Assembly: GCA_043739385.1 (NCBI GenBank) | Contig: JAYUED010000166.1 | Coordinates: forward strand, 1-64,000 | DNA length: 64,000 nucleotides | Origin: Defluviibacillus sp043739385 | GTDB lineage: Bacteria; Pseudomonadota; Gammaproteobacteria; Burkholderiales; Burkholderiaceae_C | Reading direction: 5' to 3' | Part shown: positions 54,091 to 62,314 of the stretch, piece by piece | Numbering within the stretch: position 1 is the stretch's first letter | Layout: each line of letters opens with the position of its first letter | Made by a program: the position numbers and the translations under genes | The notes under the pieces: generated by a model | Databases searched by the model: none | What the model was told of the DNA's origin: nothing | The model's input: only the letters and a program-made list of their open reading frames with translations

Positions 54091-55097
54091 CCCGATACAG
54101 CAGCCCAATGCTGTCCCGACGACGCGCCATCAGTACCCTAATCGCTACCGCCCTCCCCGGTTTATCTTGTCCTACCTACGCCCAAGGTCCTCAGTCAGGC
54201 CCCTTCCCCAGTGGTGTCATTACCCTGATCGTGCCTTGGCCTGCCGGTGGTGCTACCGACATCACGCTGCGTCTGCTGGCTGATTTAGCAGGGAAGCAAT
54301 TAGGCCAAAAAATCATCATTGAAAACCGCCCTGGCGCGGGCGGTAGCTTGGCCATGCCTCTCTTGCAGCAAGCCGCTCCAGACGGATACACGATTGCGCA
54401 AATGCCACAACCTGCGTTCCGTGTGCCCTACTTACAAAAAGTCAGCTGGGATCCGATTCGCGACACCACCCCTATTCTCCAGCTCAGCGGAGTCACCTTT
54501 GGCATCGTGGTTGCCAGCAATAGCCCGTTTCGCACTTTGGACGATATGCTGAGCTACGCTGTCTCACATCCCGGACTGCTGTCGGTTTCGACCAATGGCA
54601 ACGGCACCACACCGCACTTGGTCATGGAAGAGCTGATGGCGGGGCGTAACGCTAAATACATCCATGTGCCTTACAAAGGCACGGCTGAACAAATGCTAGC
54701 CGTGGCATCAGGCCAAGTGATGGCGGGTGTGAATTCCAACGGCTTTGCGCCCTATGTTGATACGGGTCGACTGCGCCTACTGTGTACGTTTGCCGAAAAC
54801 CGCACCAAGCGCTGGGCTCAGGTGCCCACGCTGCGTGAGCTGGGTTACGACATCGTAGCCACCTCCCCTTATGGCCTGGTAGGCCCACGCGGCATGTCTG
54901 CTGCGGTAGTGCAAACGCTTCACGAAGCCTTCAAAACGGCACTGTTTGACCCGCAGCAAGTGGCTGAGTTGGCCAAGTACGACCAAGAGGTGCTTTACTT
55001 GGGGCCACAAGCTTATGGGAAATCCATGGCAGAAATTTATGCGCTGGAAAAGCTCAACGTAGAGCGGCTGGGTATGAGTCGGATCGTCTCCAAGTGA
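54087..55097 (+). CDS. Bug/TctC-family receptor coupled to the Ped-type operon
   Basis: A 336-residue periplasmic receptor. A Tat-like signal, LSRRRAISTLIATALPG, precedes the core with VPWPAGGATDITLRL, the APDGYT motif and VPYKGTAEQ. Its ATG overlaps the permease stop, so it is translated with the ABC genes, which is unusual for this family; tctA/tctB are absent. It may bind a carboxylate or chelate linked to that system. Confidence 0.9.
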   Translation: MTRYSSPMLSRRRAISTLIATALPGLSCPTYAQGPQSGPFPSGVITLIVPWPAGGATDITLRLLADLAGKQLGQKIIIENRPGAGGSLAMPLLQQAAPDGYTIAQMPQPAFRVPYLQKVSWDPIRDTTPILQLSGVTFGIVVASNSPFRTLDDMLSYAVSHPGLLSVSTNGNGTTPHLVMEELMAGRNAKYIHVPYKGTAEQMLAVASGQVMAGVNSNGFAPYVDTGRLRLLCTFAENRTKRWAQVPTLRELGYDIVATSPYGLVGPRGMSAAVVQTLHEAFKTALFDPQQVAELAKYDQEVLYLGPQAYGKSMAEIYALEKLNVERLGMSRIVSK

Positions 55098-55107
55098 TCG
55101 CTTTAAG

Positions 55108-55133
55108 CCAGTGCCCAAATGATGGGCACTGGC
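55108..55133 (+). terminator. Hairpin after the Ped-type operon
   Basis: A 10-bp perfect stem, GCCAGTGCCC (55108-55117) with GGGCACTGGC (55124-55133), with a 7-nt loop. No T-run follows; it may separate this operon from the convergent TonB gene. Confidence 0.55.
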
Positions 55134-55180
55134 AGCGATGCCTTCAGGAGTTCAAGTCGAGCTCGCGAGCTTAGTTGCCC

Positions 55181-57409
55181 TCAGAGCTTGTACACACCAC
55201 TCAAGCCTACCAGCCAAGTCCGCCCCATTGCTGGCTCGTAAAACTGCTTGCTGGCTTGATTGACTATGACGGAACCCACATAGTTTTTGTCACCCAGGTT
55301 ATCCATCCGTGCAAACTCACGCAGTGTCCAATTTCCCAACTTTTGCTTGAATGTGACGCGCGCCGCAACAACGCCATAGCCAGGTGCGAACTGCGTGTTC
55401 AGATCGTCAGCCGCTACGCGGCCATTGGCGCGCCATTCCAGGCCGGCTTCGATACCGCCATCGGTTCGGCGCCATGTGAGGTCGGCAAACAGGCTTTGCT
55501 TAGGAATACCTGGTAACTGCTGACCAGCAGCCACGGTTTGCGGCTGGTTGGCAGCGAGTGGTGCGCCAGGCGTGCAAGTGGCGAGGTAGCACGACAAGAA
55601 CGCGTCGTTGTACACCGCATTCAGATAGGTGTAAGCGAGCTGCGTTGTCCAGCCTTTGGCAATGGCGTTAGAGAAGCTCAGCTCAGCGCCGCGCCGTGTG
55701 GTGCGGCCCACGTTTTGGAAGCGTGAACGGCCGCTGGCATTACTGAGTACAGCGATTTCGTCGTTGGTGGTGGCCTGGAACAGGGCGACTTGCCAGCGTC
55801 GTCCAGCTGGGGTTTGGGACTTCAGGCCCAACTCGACCTGCTGGCTCTGCGAAGCTTTGAGCGTGGTGTTCAGTCCACTGGCGTTCGCGTTGGCGTTGTA
55901 GGCTATTTCGTTCAGCGTGGGCGAGTCAAAGCCTTTGCCCGCGGAGGCGTAGACGTTCATCGTCTCGCTCAGGTTGTAGACCAGGCCCACCATGGGTGTG
56001 GTGCCGCCGTAGCTGGTGTTGCCGCTGTCATTCGGGTTGCCAGCGGTGATGTAGTGGTCGTCCGAATTCACTCGGATGCTCGAATGCCGCAGTCCGGCGT
56101 GCAGGCCTAGAGAGGGTAACGGCCACCATTCTGCTTGCACATACTGGTCGGCTGAGTTGAGTTTGTTGGTTTCATTGCGGCGAAGCACGCCTTGCACGCC
56201 GCAGGTGTAAAGCCGCGAGACGCCGTTGACGCACAGCGGATCAGGATTCACGCTGGTGCTGTTTAAAAAGTTGGTGAAGCCACGGCGCTGCTCTGTCATC
56301 TGCTCGAAACCCAGACCTACGTTGACCATCAACGGGCCGTTGTCAAGGTTGCGCCGCCATGTCCAGCGCATATCTGTGCCGCCGTAGTTCCGGTCGAGAT
56401 CCACCACACCGCCGGCCGAGGTAGGTGCGGTTTGGGCGCTAATGGCGGTGGACTGGTATTGCGTCACACCCCGATTTCCGCCGTAGAGCATCAGCTTGAG
56501 GGAGTTCTCACTGTCAATGCGGTGGTTGAGGTCAAGGCCGATTTGGCTTTGCTTGGTGGATTTTCGGGTGTTGAAAGTCAGCGCAGCGGGTGTGACGTTG
56601 CGCGGGTTGGCAAGTCCCGCCAAATCGAGGCCTTGCGCGTCTTTGGCATTGGGCAAGTCCACACGGTTCAGCACGAGCACAGCCTGCGTATCTTGTCCGA
56701 GTTTGAAGCCTAGACGGGCGTTCAAGTTGTCTTTTTGCGCCGCGCTTTGCTGGCGCCAGCCATCAGTGCTGAAGTGCGAGCCGGAAATCACGTAGTTCAG
56801 CGAAGGGGTAGAGCCACTTATTTTTTCTTCCATCCGGTACGTCTGGTTGCTCCCGCCTGACACTGTCGTTGACAACAAGGTGTCAGGCCCGCCCTCTTCG
56901 CTGGTGACGCTGATGACGCCGCCCGAGGCATTGCCATACAAGGCAGAGAACGGCCCACGCAACACTTCTACCTGTCGTGCTGTAGCCAGATCAATGTGCG
57001 ACACCTGCCCTTGGCCATCTGGCGAGTTGCCGGGAATGCCGTCAACAAGAATACGCATCCCTCTCACGCCAAAGGCGGTACGGGCACCAAAGCCTCTGCT
57101 GGAAAGCTGTATATCTTGCGCATAGTTGTTGCGGTTGTTCGCAACCAGCCCCGGTACGCCGCCCAGCAATTCCGACAAGTTGACGTTCCAGCGGGCGCTA
57201 TCGGGGTTGGGTGTGATGACGTTGATAGAAGCGGGAACTTCAAACGCTGTGACCTGACTGCGCATTACGTTGACGATGACTGGGGACAGTGTTGCGTCAG
57301 GTGGTGTGGCGTTTTGTGACCATGCTGAAGAGCAGGTTGCAGCCAATACTGACAAAGTGATGCGACCTGGAATCAATTGAGATTGAGGTCGCGTTTTTTT
57401 TAAAGTCAT
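55181..57409 (-). CDS. TonB-dependent outer-membrane receptor
   Basis: A 742-residue outer-membrane gated porin. The N-terminal region has a signal peptide and a TonB-box-like SPVIVNVM, a plug with GGVPGLVANNRN, RGFGARTAFGVRG and LRGPFSALYGNASGGVIS, then the barrel ending in an aromatic-type strand (TWLVGLSGVYKL). ATG 57409 has a GGAG site; longer frames start at 57430 or 57460. It faces the Ped-type operon. Its ligand may be a metal or chelate, but the sequence does not tell which. Confidence 0.93.
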   Translation of the reverse strand: MTLKKTRPQSQLIPGRITLSVLAATCSSAWSQNATPPDATLSPVIVNVMRSQVTAFEVPASINVITPNPDSARWNVNLSELLGGVPGLVANNRNNYAQDIQLSSRGFGARTAFGVRGMRILVDGIPGNSPDGQGQVSHIDLATARQVEVLRGPFSALYGNASGGVISVTSEEGGPDTLLSTTVSGGSNQTYRMEEKISGSTPSLNYVISGSHFSTDGWRQQSAAQKDNLNARLGFKLGQDTQAVLVLNRVDLPNAKDAQGLDLAGLANPRNVTPAALTFNTRKSTKQSQIGLDLNHRIDSENSLKLMLYGGNRGVTQYQSTAISAQTAPTSAGGVVDLDRNYGGTDMRWTWRRNLDNGPLMVNVGLGFEQMTEQRRGFTNFLNSTSVNPDPLCVNGVSRLYTCGVQGVLRRNETNKLNSADQYVQAEWWPLPSLGLHAGLRHSSIRVNSDDHYITAGNPNDSGNTSYGGTTPMVGLVYNLSETMNVYASAGKGFDSPTLNEIAYNANANASGLNTTLKASQSQQVELGLKSQTPAGRRWQVALFQATTNDEIAVLSNASGRSRFQNVGRTTRRGAELSFSNAIAKGWTTQLAYTYLNAVYNDAFLSCYLATCTPGAPLAANQPQTVAAGQQLPGIPKQSLFADLTWRRTDGGIEAGLEWRANGRVAADDLNTQFAPGYGVVAARVTFKQKLGNWTLREFARMDNLGDKNYVGSVIVNQASKQFYEPAMGRTWLVGLSGVYKL

Positions 57410-57537
57410 GCGTTGCTCCGTATTGCGCATTGATAATTTTGAGGCCTGAGTGTGCAGCAAACACGCCTATCCCCGCATCAGGCCATAAGGCGTCGTTTTA
57501 GTGTTCTAAATCGAGACAGTTTTACGGCATTGAGCTG

Positions 57538-57570
57538 CCTTGCACAGGATGTGGTAACTTGTGTGCAGGG
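57538..57570. repeat. Imperfect inverted repeat upstream of the TonB receptor
   Basis: CCTTGCACA (57538-57546) and TGTGCAGGG (57562-57570) are inverted repeats with one mismatch and a 15-bp spacer. It lies between the flavoprotein stop and the receptor start and could be a terminator or an operator. Confidence 0.35.
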
Positions 57571-57603
57571 TTAAACAGCGCTAAAAACTGAGCAGGCGAC
57601 GGT

Positions 57604-58932
57604 CTACGCCGCTAAATACCTGACCACACCGAGTCCAGCAGCCCGACCACTGGCCAGACTCGCCGTCATCAAATACCCCCCAGTGGGTGCTTCCCAGTCC
57701 AGCATCTCGCCTGCGCAGAACACGCCGGGAACAGATTTCAGCATTGCCTGGGTGTCCATCGCATCCCATGGGACACCGCCTGCAGTACTAATAGCCTCGT
57801 CAATTGGGCGTACAGCTGTGACGCGAATCGGGACGGCTTTGATCGCGGCGGCCAGTTTGGTCAGATCAGCCATATCTTCTTTGCTCAGCAACTCATGCAA
57901 GATGGCGCTTTTAATACCGTCGAGATTCAGGCGACTCTTGAGGTGACTGCTCATCGAGCGGGAACCGCGTGGATGTTTGACTTCGGCGAGTACGCGTTCC
58001 GAGGTCTTGTCGGGGAGTAAATCGAGATGGAAGGTGGCGCTTCCGGTACGGGTGATCTCATCGCGTAGCAACGCGGACGCGGCGTAAATCAAACTGCCCT
58101 CTACGCCATCGACGGTCGCGACGAATTCGCCTTTGCGGCTGAAGCTTTGGCCTAGGCTGTCGGTAAAGCGGATGGCGACAGATTTGAAGGGCTGACCGGC
58201 GAAACGGGTACTGAAATGGTCGCTCCAACCGGTGGCTACCGCACCGCTAGCGGCATCGACATAACCCACCTCAAAACCGCAGTTGGAAGGCTGAAGCGGC
58301 TGCACAGCAACGCCGCGCTGCTGCAACAACGAGACCCATGCACCGTCAGAACCCAATCTGGCCCAGCTGCCTCCGCCCAGCGCGAGGACGACAGCATCGG
58401 CACGGTGAGTGGTCGTGTTGCTGTTGGTGCTGTTACCGGTATTGCTACCCGAGGTGGTGAATTTCAAACTGCCGTCTTCGGCCCAGCCCGTCCAGCGGTG
58501 GCGCATGTGAAAACGCACACCGTTGCCCGTACCGGGGTGGCGCAGCCGGTGCAGCCAAGCGCGTAGCAAAGGCGCGGCTTTCATGTCGATAGGAAATACG
58601 CGGCCCGAGGTGCCAACGAAAGTGTCCACGCCCAAACTTTTGGCCCATTCTTTGATCTGCTCAGGGCCAAAGTCGTGCAGCAAGGGCGAAAGTGCCGTTT
58701 GCGCTTGCGATGCGGGGCCGAAGCGGGTCTCAAACAGAGTCAAGGGTTCGGAATGGGTGAGGTTCAACCCACCTTTGCCCGCCAAAAGGAATTTGCGCCC
58801 GACGCTGGGCATAGTGTCAAACAGGTCAACGCTGATACCTGCGTCCATCAGCGTTTGGGCGGCCATCAGGCCTGCGGGCCCCCCGCCAATGACGGTGACA
58901 GTTTGGGTGGCTGTAGATTTTTCAGTGTTCAT
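57604..58932 (-). CDS. FAD-dependent oxidoreductase of the PP_4765/HI0933 family
   Basis: A 442-residue flavoprotein. The N-terminal dinucleotide-binding motif is VIGGGPAGLMAAQTLMDAG, followed by GRKFLLAGKGGLNLTHSE, characteristic of the HI0933-like family, and GEMLDWEAPTGGYLMTASLASG near the C terminus. Reaction unknown. The start overlaps the addA end by 11 bp. Confidence 0.93.
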   Translation of the reverse strand: MNTEKSTATQTVTVIGGGPAGLMAAQTLMDAGISVDLFDTMPSVGRKFLLAGKGGLNLTHSEPLTLFETRFGPASQAQTALSPLLHDFGPEQIKEWAKSLGVDTFVGTSGRVFPIDMKAAPLLRAWLHRLRHPGTGNGVRFHMRHRWTGWAEDGSLKFTTSGSNTGNSTNSNTTTHRADAVVLALGGGSWARLGSDGAWVSLLQQRGVAVQPLQPSNCGFEVGYVDAASGAVATGWSDHFSTRFAGQPFKSVAIRFTDSLGQSFSRKGEFVATVDGVEGSLIYAASALLRDEITRTGSATFHLDLLPDKTSERVLAEVKHPRGSRSMSSHLKSRLNLDGIKSAILHELLSKEDMADLTKLAAAIKAVPIRVTAVRPIDEAISTAGGVPWDAMDTQAMLKSVPGVFCAGEMLDWEAPTGGYLMTASLASGRAAGLGVVRYLAA

Positions 58933-61900
58933 TCAGTTCAATCAATTCAATCAAGCGGCCTTGCGGCGTTAAAAAGGCAGCTTTAACGCTTTGGCCTGGG
59001 GTGTTTTTTTGAACGGCGCTGCGGTAGCCGTGCAGCTGTGCACGGTATTCAGCGTCGCGCAGTGGGTCGGCTGTGGACTTGTAATCCAGCACCCACCAAG
59101 TTTGCGTATCACTGCGTTGTACCAGACGGTCGATGCGACGTTGCTGACCTGCGATGTTCAAGGGGGCTTCGTTGGCTTGCCATGCGATGAGGTTCACGTC
59201 CCACACCCAAGCGGCATCGCCTTCGCGGATGGCTTGGGCACCGTGGCGAGCTTGGGCAGTTTGGACGGGGCTAAGGTCAAACGCCAGGGCTACGGCGGCA
59301 ATTTGGGTGCTAGTCCAGAGGTTAGCGGGCAGGGTTGAAGTCAACGGAAGCCATTCCAGCAAGCGGTGCATGGCTTGTCCGATCCGGGCTTCGGTGTCAT
59401 CTGGTTTTTTGCTTGCTATTGATTCTATAGCAGTCATCGCTGTGAGTGTTTGCAGTGCTTTGGTATGTGGCAGTTCGGGTAATAAAAATACCTTAGTTGT
59501 GGGTTCAGAGGGTTCAGCGGATGCCGTGGTAACACCCGCTGGGGCCGCAGGATCTGCCTCGACATTTACTGCCTTTGTTAGCGGGTGCACCCTCGCCCAC
59601 CAGCTGCCTACATCAGGCCGGGCGGGGGTGGCAGACGACAGCACCAGCGTGTGGCGGGCGCGGGTCATGGCGACGTAGAGGGCGTTAAGTTCTTCGCGTT
59701 TGCGGGCGGCCTGCTCGGTGGCGAGAGCCGTGGCATTACACAACGGGGGACGAGTCTCGCCAGCGAGGAAGGTGAAACGGGTGGGTGCTTTTGCCTCGCC
59801 TGGCCAATCGACCAGTACCCCCATGGTTTCAGCCTTCGCTGGCGTGCCGTCGGTGTCGAGCAGCATGACCAGTGGCGCTTCCAGGCCTTTCGCACCGTGG
59901 ACGGTAAGCAACTGCACCGCGTGGGCGTTGGCAGTGGTGGGGGCTTTGACGCGCCCGCCTTTGAGGGCACGCACCAGCGCGTAGGGTGTGGCATAGCGGC
60001 CTCCATCGAACTCCAGCGCAGCGGCGAGCAACGAGCGCAGGTTAACGATGACACGCTCGCGGGCCGCCACCGGAGCCGCTGCGGCAAAGCGGGCCAGCAC
60101 GTCGCCGTGGTGGTAGATGGCGTGCAGTGCGTCGTGAGGTGGCAGCGTGGCGAGCCAGCCTTGCCATTGAATCAATTGTGCCGATAGCGCAGGCCAATCC
60201 TGCACACCGTGCTCTGCTTTTTGAAGTAACGAGAACCAGGATGGCGTTGTACTGCCGCCCTTATCGCCTTTGCTGCCCTTTTTAGCTTCTCTGGCCAGCA
60301 GCGCCAAGCCGATCAGATCATCATCATTACAGCCAAACAACGGCGATTTGAGCGCCTGTGCCAGCGCCAGATCGTTGGTGGGTGACAGCAATGCGTCGAG
60401 CAGTGCAACGATGTCTTTTACCTCGGGCGCATCGCCTAGCTGGTTTTTTTCAGGTTGCAACGCGGGGATATGCAGGCGGCGTAACTCGTCTTGCATCAGC
60501 GTGAGCGCAGCGCGCTTGCGGGCCAGTACCATGATCTGCTGGGGCGCTAACGGGTTACCTGCTTCCGCCATACGGGTTGCCAACCACGCCGCAGCTTGGC
60601 GGCATTCAAGCGTACCGCGGGTTTCTTCGGGAACTTCACGCGGGGTGCTGAGACTGTCCCGCCAGCGCGTGATGTCAGCATCGTCGTCACTGCCTTTGCC
60701 CGCATCGGTGGCAATAGCAGGCAGACTGAGCACCGCGCCGGTGAATGTGGAATCGGTGGTGTGCGTGCGGAAGTCGGCGTAGTCACCGACATCCTGCGCG
60801 GCGAGCATCACTGTGTTGACGGTATCGACCACCTGAGTGGCATTACGCCGGGTGTGATCGCAGCTGAGCAAATCGCCCTGCAAACCTTCGCAGACATAGG
60901 CTTGCGCGGCCAGAAATACCTGTGGTTCAGCACGGCGGAAGCGGTAAATGCTTTGCTTGGGGTCGCCCACGATAAATACGCGGGGTGCCTCACCACTGCC
61001 GCTGCCCGCGTAGCTGCTGAGCCACGCGAATAAAGCTTGCCATTGCAATGGACTGGTGTCCTGAAACTCGTCAATCATCAGATGCCGAATGTTGGCGTCC
61101 AGGCGCTGCTGGAGCCAACCGCTCAGTTCGGAATGGGCGAGCATGGCTTGGGCTGCGCGTTCCACGTCGTTCATGTCGATCCAGCCGCGCTCGCGCTTCA
61201 GGGCGGTAAAAGCTGTCAACAACACGCGGGTCAGGCGGGCCATGCGCTGCTGATGCGCCCAAGCCTGGGTCTGCGTACGGGCGCTTTGCAGGGTGACGGC
61301 CAAGTCTTGGGCAATGCGCACCTGATCGATATTAGGAACTTTCTCGCTGAATTTTCGTGGTGTACCTTGCGCTGTCAATAAGGCGGACAGGGCGGCATCG
61401 AAGTCTCTGGCGGTGAGCGCTTGTTCCAGCTTCGAGCCAAAGGCGGCGAAGCTGACGGCGCTGGCACGGCCCAGGTTAGAGGCTGCGGCATCGAACTCAG
61501 CACGGTAAACGCCACCGGGAGCCAGCGCGTCTTCAAGTGCAGCAAGTCCAGCCAAAGCCGGGAAGAGCTGGTCTGCGGTTTGGACGGAAGCATCCACCAC
61601 ACCGTTGGCATCGGCCAGGGTGAATTCCACACGTTTGCTCAAGGCGGAGGCAAGTGCCCGCAGGGTTTGAAAGCGACCATGGGCTTCAACAGTGGCTGTG
61701 AAATCGGCCAGCAGCGTGGCGTCTTGTGTGAGCGTTTCGAAAAAGCGGGGCCAGACTTGACGAATGGCGTCGGTGTCGTCTTCCAGCAGTTCGTAGACGC
61801 TGGGCAAATTGAGGTCTTGGAGCAACGCCAATGGGGCGGTGCGCAGCAGAGACGCAAACCAGCTGTGAAAGGTGCGAATTTGCACGGGTCGGCCTGCTTC

Positions 61901-62314
61901 GAGCACGGTTCGGTATAAGTTTTGTAGCGCGTTGACAGCGTCTGCTGTGCGCATACCGCCTTTTTGCTCTGAAAAACCGCGTGCTCTCAGTTCGGCGATT
62001 AATTTTTCAGGTGATGCGTTTGCGAACTCGGCCAGCCACTCGTTCAGGCGCTGGCGCATCTCACCTGCGGCTTTTTTGGTGAAGGTGATGGCGAGGATTT
62101 CATGGGGTTGAAGGGGGGCCTTATCGGCCCTGCCCTGCCCGCCTTCCAACAAAGCCCGCAGGATGCGGGACACCAGCATCCATGTTTTTCCAGCGCCTGC
62201 GCAGGCCTGTACGGTGACGCTGCGGCGTGGGTCACAGGCAATTGCATAAAACGCCTCTGCGGTAACGGGATGGCCGTTGTGCTGGTAAGCCGGTGTGTTG
62301 TTACCTGTTGTCAT
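58922..62314 (-). CDS. addA: AddA-type helicase/exonuclease subunit
   Basis: A 1130-residue UvrD-like helicase with a C-terminal PD-(D/E)XK nuclease, part of the double-strand-break resection enzyme that replaces RecBCD in many betaproteobacteria. Walker A is ACAGAGKT near the start, motif II is IDEFQDTS, and the nuclease lysine is in WVLDYKST. ATG 62314 overlaps the addB stop (ATGA) and has a GGGAGC site. The flavoprotein gene overlaps its end. Confidence 0.93.
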   Translation of the reverse strand: MTTGNNTPAYQHNGHPVTAEAFYAIACDPRRSVTVQACAGAGKTWMLVSRILRALLEGGQGRADKAPLQPHEILAITFTKKAAGEMRQRLNEWLAEFANASPEKLIAELRARGFSEQKGGMRTADAVNALQNLYRTVLEAGRPVQIRTFHSWFASLLRTAPLALLQDLNLPSVYELLEDDTDAIRQVWPRFFETLTQDATLLADFTATVEAHGRFQTLRALASALSKRVEFTLADANGVVDASVQTADQLFPALAGLAALEDALAPGGVYRAEFDAAASNLGRASAVSFAAFGSKLEQALTARDFDAALSALLTAQGTPRKFSEKVPNIDQVRIAQDLAVTLQSARTQTQAWAHQQRMARLTRVLLTAFTALKRERGWIDMNDVERAAQAMLAHSELSGWLQQRLDANIRHLMIDEFQDTSPLQWQALFAWLSSYAGSGSGEAPRVFIVGDPKQSIYRFRRAEPQVFLAAQAYVCEGLQGDLLSCDHTRRNATQVVDTVNTVMLAAQDVGDYADFRTHTTDSTFTGAVLSLPAIATDAGKGSDDDADITRWRDSLSTPREVPEETRGTLECRQAAAWLATRMAEAGNPLAPQQIMVLARKRAALTLMQDELRRLHIPALQPEKNQLGDAPEVKDIVALLDALLSPTNDLALAQALKSPLFGCNDDDLIGLALLAREAKKGSKGDKGGSTTPSWFSLLQKAEHGVQDWPALSAQLIQWQGWLATLPPHDALHAIYHHGDVLARFAAAAPVAARERVIVNLRSLLAAALEFDGGRYATPYALVRALKGGRVKAPTTANAHAVQLLTVHGAKGLEAPLVMLLDTDGTPAKAETMGVLVDWPGEAKAPTRFTFLAGETRPPLCNATALATEQAARKREELNALYVAMTRARHTLVLSSATPARPDVGSWWARVHPLTKAVNVEADPAAPAGVTTASAEPSEPTTKVFLLPELPHTKALQTLTAMTAIESIASKKPDDTEARIGQAMHRLLEWLPLTSTLPANLWTSTQIAAVALAFDLSPVQTAQARHGAQAIREGDAAWVWDVNLIAWQANEAPLNIAGQQRRIDRLVQRSDTQTWWVLDYKSTADPLRDAEYRAQLHGYRSAVQKNTPGQSVKAAFLTPQGRLIELIELNEH

